A DNA stretch of 64,000 nt, taken from Mayamaea pseudoterrestris. Its lineage: Eukaryota; Bacillariophyta; Bacillariophyceae; Sellaphorales; Sellaphoraceae. The position numbers were made by a program, and so were the translations under genes. The notes beneath the pieces are model-generated. The model ran no database searches and was not told where the DNA came from. It saw nothing but the letters and a program-made list of their open reading frames with translations. Shown here piece after piece: positions 41,463-52,300 of this stretch. The stretch lies in NCBI GenBank assembly GCA_027923505.1, contig BROI01000022.1:604941-668940 (forward strand). The letters are read 5' to 3'. Each line of letters begins with the position of its first letter. The first letter of the stretch is position 1.

Positions 41463-42503
41463 ATGGGTTGTTTTAAGGCATGGTAAGAGCTGCTTGCGCC
41501 ATGAAAGATGGGAGCCAATGCTCTGTGTAGGAGTAGTCGCCGTTTGCTTCTCGTGCATGTGGCCCGAGAATACTCGAATATCTTTCATACTTGATACGAC
41601 CTTTGACCTCAATAGGCTGACACTTTCTGTTCTTTAGCGTCTGCTGCGCTTACGGGCCCTGGATAGTGCTTCCAGCCATCCTGGCACTCATTTCTGCCAC
41701 ATTGACCTACACCGCGGTTTTTGGATGCAGCTTGTTTACGAGCACGGACGATGATACCTTTACCACGTCTGGCCTTTGGACAACGCAGGCGGCGACGTAT
41801 GTAACGGATGATATCTTTGTCCTTAGCTGCCTTCCTTACGATCAAGTTTTCTACAATGGAGTTGCGCCTTTTATCATGGATGCATCGCTGAAAGCCGGAA
41901 GGGTGTTTGGCGCCATGGCCGCGACGCTTGCCGGGCCTCTGTGGATCGTTGTCATGTTGCTCTGCTGCATGAACTTTGGCAGAAGCAAGATAATCTTTTG
42001 GGTCATCATGGCACTTTGTGTAGTCCTTGCGGTTCTCATGTTGCTGATGCTGGTGAGTGCATTCGGACTAGACGAGTTTGGCTTGAAATATCCTCTGCAA
42101 AACAGTAAACATTTACATGTACTTCTTCTTTTTTGCGCTTCAGGCCGGTATGGGCACAACGTACTGCCAGGATGCTGCTTCTTGCAAAATCGGAGCCACA
42201 GGTATTCTGGCCATTATTTCATTCTTCCTCTGGCTGTTGACTGCATTCACCGTGGCACTGGTCATGAAGAAGGAACCTAGGACGCGATCGCCCGCCAGTC
42301 GAAGCTTGAAGCAGCAGCCAAGCAATGTAGAGACGACCGAGACGAGCACTACAAACCCCGATGGAACGATTTCAGTGGTGACGCGCACAACAACGATGCA
42401 TCCCGATGGAAGCAAGGAAGTAAAGGAGACGACTTCGATCAAGCCTGGGGCGACCAAGGAAGGTGCCATTGACTCTACAGAGACCAGCAACGGAGAGCCG
42501 TAA
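41463..42503 (+). CDS. Tetraspan membrane protein, paralog 2, with micro-first-exon
   Basis: I read three exons: 41463-41482 (20 nt), 41638-42052 and 42144-42503, joined by GT-AG introns of 155 and 91 nt, giving 264 residues. The main exon has no ATG where paralog 1 starts: the codon is GTC. The short exon MGCFKAC supplies the start and joins in phase to VCCAYGP. Four helices and the loop Cys residues match paralog 1, and the tail has the same Thr-rich signature (NPDGTISVVTRTTTMHPDGS). Gly2-Cys3 could be a myristoylation/palmitoylation site; this is an inference. Function is unknown. Tandem position and a shared intron show that the pair arose by local duplication. Confidence 0.72.
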
Positions 42504-42635
42504 GATGTGCCGAGAGGCGTCTCACTTTATGTTAACTAAGAAATGGAGTACTTGTTAAATTTCACGTAGTTCTGTTTGCAAGCTCATTCTATAGTTTTAT
42601 AGCCAAGCGCCATTAACTTGGGATTGCGTACTTAG

Positions 42636-42950
42636 CTGCCGCGAGAACTTGTGCGACACGCAAAGTGGCATCATTCCGACAATGACCATGACCATGCAGA
42701 TCCGCAACCAAGATCAAACTACGGATCCTTTCAAGCCACTTCTTACACCAACGAGAAGAGAATGTCACAACCCGTCGGAAAGTACACGGAAACAGAGTTC
42801 CCTTCGGGTGATCCAATAGAAAAGATTGAAGAGAAGCGAATTAAGCTTCCAGGCAACAATGGCATTAAAGTGCTGACGCGAACGACTGTTACATATCCAA
42901 GTGGAAAGAAGATTGTGACGGAAAGCAGCAGAGTTGAGCCGCCAAAGTGA
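42636..42950 (+). pseudogene. Tail-only relic or unrecognised exon of the tetraspan family
   Basis: From an acceptor-like CTTAG at 42631-42635 a frame runs to a TGA at 42948-42950. Its end (VLTRTTVTYPSGKKIVTESS) repeats the Thr-rich C-terminal tail of the two tetraspan paralogs, but no membrane helices precede it. There is no in-frame ATG before 42763, from which a 62-residue soluble peptide could be made. The upstream 130 bp provide no obvious exon. It may be a decayed third paralog, an alternative last exon of paralog 2, or a small gene of its own. Confidence 0.45.
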
Positions 42951-43538
42951 AAAAGGGTCAAGGTTTTTGAAAATTGATCTTACTGGATGAAGATATGAAG
43001 CTGCCAAGAGATTTGTCTCGCATTTCGCGTTTCGCCGTCTTTCATCCACTTTAAATGGAAGTGGTTTAGCATCCGTAAGAAGCTTCAACATATATTAACA
43101 ACTTTAATCAAGCATTTAACAAGCTATCCTACTGTATCATGGCTTCAGCGTACACATTGTTACGGACTAAATGGACTAATGGCATGTGTAGCGTCGTAGC
43201 GTCGCCATACCGCAACGGCGAAAAGGATGATGCAATGGCAAAGAGGCAAGTTAACATGATGAGCAACGTGCGAACCATTATGACGAGTAATACAAGCGCA
43301 GTCTGTGCAGCTGATCGTTTTTCGTTGCGCTGGAGATGAAAGATTGGAAAAGCCGATCATGTCAAAACCGCAGCGACACTGTTACAACTCATGACCCAAT
43401 GGTCGCGCCATGGCGTGCGTTTTTCACCATCGACCATTGCGAAATCCATCCAACTTTCATCCTCACTTTATTGATCCCGCCAACCTGTACCGGTAGCTAG
43501 GCGACTGTACAGAGCACTTCGACTTGACTCGTTACAAT
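42951..43538. other. Intergenic region before DNAJC25-like gene
   Basis: About 0.59 kb. A 66-codon frame (43139-43339, starting MASAYTLLRTKW) is unsupported. TACCGGTA lies at 43488-43495, 44 bp upstream of the DNAJC25-like start codon. Confidence 0.4.
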
Positions 43539-44828
43539 ATGCACCGCCATACTCGGTGTCTGTCATGGTGGCTGGTGATCGCATTGACAATTGTCTCTGC
43601 TGTAACGGCAGAAGGAGAAACTGCATCATCGAGCGCATCGCCGCCAGCAGACTCCAGTAGTGAAGGAAACGCAGAGTCGACTCCACCAAAAAAAGCTGCT
43701 CGCACATATGACTTTGACATTGAAAATACAGACTGGGGTACCTATCATGATCCTCAAGGCGTCTTTTGCGGCAAGTATGACTGCTACAAGATTCTAGGAT
43801 TTGACTACGAAAACTTTGGTTCTCCGCAACAAAAGATTATCACGCAACACTATCGATCACTTTCGCGCCACTGGCATCCCGACAAGTCGAAACATCCCGA
43901 AGCCAAGGAACGTTTTGTCAAGATTGCCCGAGCCTACGAAGTCTTGAGCAATAGCGAACTGCGCAAAGACTACGATGATCTGCGATACGACCCGCAAAAG
44001 TACTACATGAAGCATGGTGCAAGCGTCTTGTGGAACTATGCGCCTCAAACCGATACTGCCGTTGTAATTATCATGCTGCTGCTAGTCGCCAACTTGTTTG
44101 CGTGGCTCGCACAAAAGCATCGCTGGCAGCAAGTGGCGGACCGACTCGTCAAGGCGGCGCTCGAAGACTGGACGCCCAGTCAAGGAGGTACGCCGGAGTC
44201 AAAGGAGCTGCGCGAGCATGCCATGCAAGTCTTGGAGGAGCGCGAGCAAGCTGCGGCTGCCAAGGAGGCGAGTGTGACGAATAAGACTGCTTCCGAAGCA
44301 GCAGCCACGCCTTCCAAGTCGACTGCCAGCGCCAAGAAGCAGACGAAGAAAGTGAAAGACAAGCTTTCTGGTAAGGAGAGGAAGCAAAAGGAAATGGATG
44401 CATTGAAATCAATCATTGTCGAGATTGTTAGCGAGATGAGGGACTTTGGAGGTGGCTACCACTTGCCAACCTGGCGTGACTTGCTGATTATATCCTTGCT
44501 CAAGTTTCCTTTTCGAGTCGTCAAGAATATGGCATGGTTGAGCACGTACTATGCTCGGCGGCTGCGGGGCCTGCCATTGAGTCACGACGAAAAGCGAGTC
44601 TTGACGGAGCGAGCAGTCGGACCCATTATCTGGGATACTTCATCCGATGAGCAACGCGAGGTACTTGTCAAGCGCGAGCTTTGGGTTGTTGCGAATCTGT
44701 CAGAGTGGTCCGAGGAACAAGACTATGAAAAGCTTAGTAACGGGGAGAAGAAGTTATTGAAAAAGATGAAAAAGAAAGGAATCAGAAACCCTGAAGGCGA
44801 CATCAATGACTTGCTCAAGGAAGACTGA
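43539..44828 (+). CDS. DNAJC25: DNAJC25-like ER membrane J-domain protein
   Basis: Single-exon, 429 residues. Signal peptide at 1-24 with cleavage near VTA. The lumenal part has FCGKYDCYKILG (77-88), the family's 'YCG..CY..LG' start, and a J domain with HPD at 113-115. A membrane helix follows at 171-190, then a charged, Ala/Lys-rich cytoplasmic coil (about 195-290), and a second hydrophobic stretch at about 309-332 (RDLLIISLLKFPFRVVKNMAWL region). The Lys-rich C-terminus (KKLLKKMKKKG) faces the cytosol in the usual model. The protein should recruit BiP-type Hsp70 at the ER membrane. It is the last unique gene before the satellite locus, with about 100 bp between its stop and the first recognisable repeat. 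Confidence 0.88.
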   Translation: MHRHTRCLSWWLVIALTIVSAVTAEGETASSSASPPADSSSEGNAESTPPKKAARTYDFDIENTDWGTYHDPQGVFCGKYDCYKILGFDYENFGSPQQKIITQHYRSLSRHWHPDKSKHPEAKERFVKIARAYEVLSNSELRKDYDDLRYDPQKYYMKHGASVLWNYAPQTDTAVVIIMLLLVANLFAWLAQKHRWQQVADRLVKAALEDWTPSQGGTPESKELREHAMQVLEEREQAAAAKEASVTNKTASEAAATPSKSTASAKKQTKKVKDKLSGKERKQKEMDALKSIIVEIVSEMRDFGGGYHLPTWRDLLIISLLKFPFRVVKNMAWLSTYYARRLRGLPLSHDEKRVLTERAVGPIIWDTSSDEQREVLVKRELWVVANLSEWSEEQDYEKLSNGEKKLLKKMKKKGIRNPEGDINDLLKED

Positions 44829-44929
44829 TAGTTGTGGGCATTCATTCATAACCACAGGCTTGTGTAGCAGACCCTAAGCAAGATAGAAAAACTACAGTAA
44901 AGCGCATCTATGACTGTGCATCGTGCAAG

Positions 44930-45800
44930 TGTATTCTGTAGAGTATGGACATTTGAAAATTATGGCATCTGCTGGCTGAGACCGGTGAGAACTTCTCACC
45001 AGTCCCATTGCATTCTACCAAGGGACCAGCCAGGCAATCCATCTTGTAGTGCACATGATAAAAGAATGTTAACACCATTCTGGCTTAATTTGGGCCTACA
45101 CATGGCTCAAGGTATGGGCTATTGAATATCACAGCCAGCTGCTGTCCACAGAGACACTAGCTTGTCATCTTGTTTTGTGGCGCATCTGAAATAAGGATGT
45201 ATTGTGACAGCCATGACTCATTAAACCCCGCCACCCCACCCAAGGGAACAAGTATTGAACTAGTTTGCTTCGGGTCCTCAACAGCACTGCTTGATTTGGG
45301 CAGTCCACATGCCTAGAGAGACACTAGCTTGTCATCTTGTTTTGTGGCGCATCTGAAATATGGATGTTAGCACCATTCTGGCTTGATTTGGGCATACACA
45401 TGGCTCAAGGTATGGGCATTTGAAAATTACGGCATCTGCTGGCTGAGACTGATGAGAACTCCTCACCAGTCACATTGCAGTCAACCAAGGGGCAAGCCAG
45501 GCAATCTTCCATGTAGCAGACCTGAAATAAGGATGTTAGCACCATTCTGGCTTGATTTGGGCATACACATGGCTCAAGGTTTGGACATTTGCCAGTCACA
45601 TTGCCGTCCACTGAGGGACCAGCCAAGCAATCCATCTTGTAGCGCACCTGAAATACGGATGTTAGCACCATTCTGGCTTGATTTGGGCATGCACATGGCT
45701 CAAGGTATGAGCGTCTGACAATCATGGCACCTGCTGCTTGAGACTGGTGACAAGTTGTCACCAATCACACTCATTGCAGTCCATAGAGACACTAGCCTGT
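44930..45800 (+). repeat. Diverged 169-bp satellite copies in inverted orientation (block A)
   Basis: This block holds about five degenerate units spaced roughly 169 bp, e.g. GATGTTAGCACCATTCTGGC near 45363 and again near 45532. Read on the minus strand it aligns with the main 169-bp monomer: the accidental peptides TTCHQSQ..., ARMVLTS... and RYKM..LAG appear in both. It is therefore an older, inverted relative of arrays C1 and C2. The inverted repeat at 44984-45000 has arms GGTGAGAA and TTCTCACC. A 43-bp word starting GAGACACTAGCTTGTC occurs at 45151 and 45318. Confidence 0.8.
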
Positions 45801-46862
45801 GTATGTGCGGAGTCTCATGGCAGAGGGATGGGCTTCACACCCAAGGTGACAAGCCTTTGCATATTAATCCCTTAGAAAATGTATTTTCTTTGTATTCCCA
45901 GAATTGGCAGGCCATTCTGGCAGTCTGAAGTGCCACTTGAGGTGCACTGCTAGTAGATCCAACAAGTTGATGGATCTGCCGAGTCTCACCATGACATACA
46001 TGGTGGTGGAGACTGGAATGGGTGGGTGCAACTGACCCAAGCATTGGCCCATCATGACACCAAACATGAATTGAAATGGATTGGGGGGCTCAACAGGCAA
46101 CAATGATGGTTTGTGTAGCCAAAAAGGGTGCACGGCTGGCACATTCAATAAATGGTTGAATGTGCGGAGTCTCATGGCAAAGGGATGGGTTTCACACCCA
46201 AGGTGACAAGCCTTTGCGTATTAATCCCTTAAAAAATGTATATTCTTTGTATTCCTGAACTGGCAGGCCATTCTGGCAGTCTGGAGTGCCACTTGAGGTG
46301 GGCTGCTAGCAGATCCCACAAGGTGTTGGATCTGCTGAGTCTCACCATGACATACATGGTGGTGGAGACTGGAATGGGTGGGTGCAACTGACCCAAGCAT
46401 TGGCCCATCATGACACCAAACATGAATTGAAATGGATTGGGGGGCTCAACAGGCAACAATGATGGTTTGTGTAGCCAAAAAGGGTGCACGGCTGGCACAT
46501 TCAATAAATGGTTGAATGTGCGGAGTCTCATGGCAAAGGGATGGGTTTCACACCCAAGGTGACAAGCCTTTGCGTATTAATCCCTTAAAAAATGTATATT
46601 CTTTGTATTCCTGAACTGGCAGGCCATTCTGGCAGTCTGGAGTGCCACTTGAGGTGGGCTGCTAGCAGATCCCACAAGGTGTTGGATCTGCTGAGTCTTA
46701 CCATGTCATACATGGTGGTGGAGACTGGAATGGGTGGGTGCAACTGACCCAATCATTGGCCCATCATGACACCAAACATGAATGGAAATGGATTGGGGGG
46801 CTCAACAGGCATGAATGATGGTTGGTGTAGCCAAAAAGGGTGCATGGGTGGCACATTCAACA
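45800..46862 (+). repeat. 356-bp dimeric satellite, three units (block B1)
   Basis: CGGAGTCTCATGGC recurs at 45808, 46165 and 46521, a period of 356-357 bp. Each unit contains two AGTCTC boxes, each next to an inverted repeat, so it is a dimer of about 178-bp halves. Its reverse complement aligns along much of its length with the 346-bp unit of block D. Unit 3 runs directly into the 169-bp array. Confidence 0.88.
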
Positions 46863-48493
46863 ATTGGTTAAAGGCACCTACAGCAAGCCCTGTAGGTGCC
46901 CACATTACACCAGAATGGTGCCAACATCATTATTCAGGCTGCGCTACAACATGGTAGGCTTGGCAGGTGTCTCAGGGAATGGCAATGTATTTGGTGAAAA
47001 CTTGCCACCAGTCTCAGCCCACAGATGCCATGACATTCAAACGCCCCTACAGCAAGCCCTGTAGGCGCCCACATTACACCAGAATGGTGCCAGCATCATT
47101 ATACAGGCTGCGCTACAAGATGGTAGGCTTGGCGGGTGTCTCAGGGAATGGCAATGTATTTGGTGACAACTTGTCACCAGTCTCACCCCACAGATGTTGT
47201 GAGATTCAAACGCCCCTACAGCCAGCCCTGTAGGTGCCCCCATTACATAAAAATGGTGCCAACATCATTATACAGGCTGCGCTACAAGATGGTAGGCTTG
47301 GCGGGTGTCTCAGGGAATGGCAATGTATTTGGTGACAACTTGTCACCAGTCTCAGCCCTCAGATGCCGTGACATTCAAACGCCCCTACAGCCAGCCCTGT
47401 AGGTGCCCAAATTACACCGGAATGGTGCCAACCCTCATTATTCAGGCTGCGCTACAAGATGGTAGGCTTGGCGGGTGTCTCAGGGAATGGCAATGTATTT
47501 GGTGACAACTTGTCACCAGTCTCAGCCCCCAGATGCCTTGACATTCAAACTCCCCAACAGCAAGCCCTGTTGGTGCCCCCATTACACCAGAATGGTGCCA
47601 ACATCATTATTCAGGCTGCGCTACAAGATGGTAGGCTTGGTGGGTGTCTCAGGGAATGGCAATGTATTTGGTGACAAATTGTCACCAGTCTCAGCCCGCA
47701 GATGCCGTGACATTCAAACGCCCCTACAGCAAGCCCTGTAGGTGCCCAAATTACACCAGAATGGTGCCAACATCATTATTCAGGCTGCGCTACAAGATGG
47801 TAGGCTTGGCGGGTGTCTCAGGGAATGGCAATGTATTTGGTGACAACTTGTCACCAGTCTCAGCCCGCAGATGCCGTGACATTCAAACGCCCCTACAGCA
47901 AGCCCTGTAGGTGCCCCCATTACACCAGAATGGTGCCAACATCATTATGCAGGCTGCGCTACAAGATGGTAGGCTTGGTGGGTGTTTCAGGGAATGGCAA
48001 TGTATTTGGTGACAACTTGTCACCAGTCTCAGCCCGCAGATGCCGTGACATTCAAACGCCCTTACAGCAAGCACTGTAGGTGCCCAGATTACTCCAGAAT
48101 GGTGCCAACATCATTATTCAGGCTGCGCTACAAGATGGTAGGCTTGGCGGGTGTCTCAGGGAATGGCAATGTATTTGGTGACAACTTGTCACCAGTCTCA
48201 GCCCGCAGATGCCTTGACATTCAAACGCCCCAACAGCAAGTCCTGTAGGTGCCACCATTACACCAGAATGGTGCCAACATCAGTATTCAGGCTGCGCTAC
48301 AAGATGGTAGGCTTGGTGGGTGTCTCAGGGAATGGCAATGTATTTGGTGACAACTTGTCACCAGTCTCAGCCCGCAGATGTTGTGACATTCAAACGCACC
48401 TACAGCAAGCCCTGTAGGTGCCCCCATTACACCAGAATGGTGCCAACATCATTTTTAAGGCTGCGCTACAAGTTGGTACCATTGGTGGGTGTT
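46863..48493 (+). repeat. 169-bp satellite array C1, about 9.6 copies
   Basis: Exact 169-bp spacing is seen for the word TGTCTCAGGGAATGGCAATG from 46967 to 48320. Each monomer carries an inverted repeat with arms GGTGACAA/TTGTCACC around one base, and a second with arms CCTACAG/CTGTAGG around CAAGCC. The first copy extends the second to 11-bp arms (46873-46900). Monomers differ by 2-5%. Because 169 is not a multiple of 3, the accidental frames rotate and end after about 88 codons, so the array is non-coding. Confidence 0.95.
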
Positions 48494-49308
48494 TGGCAGG
48501 CCATTCTGGCAGTCTGAAGTGCCACTTGAGGTGCACTGCTAGTAGATTCAACAAGGTGTTGGATCTGCTGAGTCTCACCATGACATACATGGTGGTGGAG
48601 ACTGGAATGGGTGGGTGCAACTGACCCAAGCATTGGCCCATCATGACACCAAACATGAAGTAAAATGGATTGAGGGGCTCAACAGGCAAAAATGATGGTT
48701 CGTGTGGCCAAAAAGGGTACATGGCTGGCACATTCAACTAATGGTTGAATGTGCTGAGTCTCATGGCAAAGGGATGGGTTTCACACCCAAGGTGACAAGC
48801 CTTTGCGTACTAATCACCTAAAAAACAAATGCTCTTTGTATTTCAGAATTGGCAGGCCATTCTGGCAGTCTGAAGTGCCACTTGAGGTGCACTGCTAGTA
48901 GATTCAACAATTTGTTGAATCTGCCGAGTCTCACCATGACATACATGGTGGTGGAGACTGGAATGGGTGGGTGCAACCAACCCAAGCATTGGCAAATCAT
49001 GACACCAAACATGAATTGAAATGGATTGAGGGGCTCATCAGGCAACAATGAAGGTTCGTGTAGCCAAAAAGGGTGCACGGCTGGCACATTCAACCAATGG
49101 TTGAATGTGCGGAGTCTCATGGCAAATGGATGGGTTTCACACCCAAGGTGACAAGCCTTTGCGCTCTTTTTACTTAAAAAATGTATTTTCTTTGTATTCC
49201 AGAACTGGCAGGCTATTCTGGCAGTCTGAAGTGCTACTTGAGGTGCGCTGCTAGCAGATCCAACAAGGTGTTGGATCTGCCGAGTCTCACCATGACAAAT
49301 TGTTGAAT
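48494..49308 (+). repeat. Further 356-bp-type units (block B2)
   Basis: One partial and one complete copy of the 356-bp class plus a start of another, continuing the orientation of block B1. Units carry inverted repeats such as 49084-49110, whose 13-nt arms (GCACATTCAACCA and its complement) flank a single A. The last copy changes into block D near 49290-49310. Confidence 0.85.
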
Positions 49309-52300
49309 GTGCTAGCAGTGAGCCATGCTTTAACTACAGGATCATCAGCTTTGCCTGCTAAGAAATCCAACCCCTTTCAGTTAATGTTTGTTGACATTTT
49401 GATCCAATGCTGGGGTGACCATCACCCCAATATCCACCAGCCTGGCTGCCATGGTGAGACTCAGCAGATCCAATAACTTGTTGGATCTGCCAGCAGTGCA
49501 CCTCAGCTGGTACACAGACCGCCAGGATGGCCTGCAGACCCAAGAATATCAAAACCAAAATACATATGATACAATTGGACCAATAGCCATGTCAATTGTG
49601 GTGTGGAACGCAGCATTGTGCCATGAGACTGCGCACATTCAACAAGTTGTTGAATGTACTTGCAGTGCACCCTTTTTGGTTATAGGATCATCAGCCTTGC
49701 CTGCTAAGCCATCCAACCCCTTTCCACTGATGTTTGTTAACATTTGATCCAATGCTGGAGTGACTATCACCCCAATATCCACCAGCCTGGCTGCCATGGT
49801 GCGAGTCAGCAGATCCAATAAGTTGTTCGATCTGCCAGTGGTGCACCTCAGCAGGTACACAGACAGCAGAATGGCTTGCAGACCAAAGAATATTAAAACC
49901 ATATTACATATAATACAATTGGACCAATAGTCATGTCAATTGTGGTGTGGAACGCAGCATTGTGCCATGAGACTGCGCACATTCAACAAGTTGTTGAATG
50001 TGCTAGCAGTGCACCCTTTTTGGCTATAGGATCATCAGCCTTGCCTGCTAAGCCATCCAACCCCTTTCCACTAATGTTTGTTGACATTTTGATCCAATGC
50101 TGGGGTGACTATCACCCCAATATCCACCAGCCTGGCTGCCATGGTGAGACCCGGCAGATCCAATAACTTGTTGGATCTGCCAGCAGTGCACCTCAGCTGG
50201 TACACAGACCGCCAGGATGGCCTGCAGACCCAAGAATATCATAACCAAAATACATATGATACAATTGGACCAATAGCCATGTCAATTGTGGTGTGGAACG
50301 CAGCATTGTGCCATGAGACTGCGCACATTCAACAAGTTGTTGAATGTGCTAGCAGTGCACCCTTTTTGGCTATAGGATCATCAGCCTTGCCTGCTAAGCC
50401 ATCCAACCCCTTTCCACTAATGTTTGTTGACATTTTGATCCAATGCTGGGGTGACTATCACCCCAATATCCACCAGCCTGGCTGCCATGGTGAGACTCGG
50501 CAGATCCAATAACTTGTTGGATCTGCCAGTGGTGCACCTCAGCTGGTACACAGACAGCCAGAATGGCCTGCAGACCCAAGAATATCAAAACCAAAATACA
50601 TATGATACAATTGGACCAATAGTCATGTCAATTGTGGTGTGGAACGCAGCATTGTGCCACGAGACTGCGCACATTCAACAAGTTGTTGAATGTGCTAGCA
50701 GTGCACCCTTTTTGGCTATAGGATCATCAGCCTTGCCTGCTAAGCCATCCAACCCCTTTCCACTAATGTTTGTTGACATTTTGATCCAATGCTGGGGTGA
50801 CTATCACCCCAATATCCACCAGCCTGGCTGCCATGGTGAGACTCGGCAGATCCAATAACTTGTTGGATCTGCCAGCAGTGCACCTCAGCTGGTACACAGA
50901 CCACCAGGATGGCCTGCAGACCCAAGAATATCAAAACCAAAATACATATGATACAATTGGACCAATAGTCATGTCAATTGTGGTGTGGAACGCAGCATTG
51001 TGCCATGAGACTGCGCACATTCAACAAGTTGTTGAATGTGCTAGCAGTGAGCCATGCTTTAACTACAGGATCATCAGCCTTGCCTGCTAAGCCATCCAAC
51101 CCCTTTCCACTAATGTTTGTTGACATTTTGAGCCAATGCTGGGGTGACTATCACCCCAATATCCACCAGCCTGGCTGCCATGGTAAGACTCGGCAGATCC
51201 AATAAGTTGTTGCATCTGCCAGCGGTGCACCTCAGCTGGTACACAGACAGCCAGAATGGCCTGCAGACCCAAGAATATCAAAACCAAAATACATATGATA
51301 CAATTGGACCAATAGTCATGTCAATTGTGGTGTGGAACGCAGCATTGTGCCATGAGACTGCGCACATTCAACAAGTTGTTGAATGTGCTAGCAGTGCACC
51401 CTCTTTGGCTATAGGATCATCAGCCTTGCCTGCTAAGCCATCCAACCCCTTTCCACTAATGTTTGTTGACATTTTGATCCAATGCTGGGGTGACTATCAC
51501 CCCAATATCCACCAGCCTGGCTGCCATGGTGAGACCTGGCAGATCCAATAACTTGTTGGATCTGCCAGCAGTGCACCTCAGCTGGTACACAGACAGCCAG
51601 AATGGCCTGCAGACCCAAGAATATCAAAACCAAAATACATATGATACAATTGGACCAATAGTCATGTCAATTGTGGTGTGGAACGCAGCATTGTGCCATG
51701 AGACTGCGCACATTCAACAAGTTGTTGAATGTGCTAGCAGTGCACCCTTTTGGCTATAGGATCATCAGCCTTGCCTGCTAAGCCATCCAACCCCTTTCCA
51801 CTAATGTTTGTTGACATTTTGAGCCAATGCTGGAGTGACTATCACCCCAATATCCACCAGCCTGGCTGCCATGGTGAGACTCGGCAGATCCAATAAGTTG
51901 TTGGATCTGCCAGTGGTGCACCTCAGCTGGTACACAGACAGCCAGAATGGCCTGCAGACCCAAGAATATCAAAACCAAAATACATATGATACAATTGGAC
52001 CAATAGTCATGTCAATTGTGGTGTGGAACGCAGCATTGTGCCATGAGACTGCGCACATTCAACAAGTTGTTGAATGTGCTAGCAGTGCACCCTTTTTGGC
52101 TATAGGATCATCAGCCTTGCCTGCTAAGCCATCCAACCCCTTTCCACTAATGTTTGTTGACATTTTGAGCCAATGCTGGGGTGACTATCACCCCAATATC
52201 CACCAGCCTGGCTGCCATGGTGAGACTCGGCAGATCCAATAAGTTGTTGGATCTGCCAGCGGTGCACCTCAGCTGGTACACAGACTGCCAGGATGGCCTG

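Noticed and set aside
43139-43339. 66-codon frame starting MASAYTLL
   Set aside because: Too short and without homology to call.
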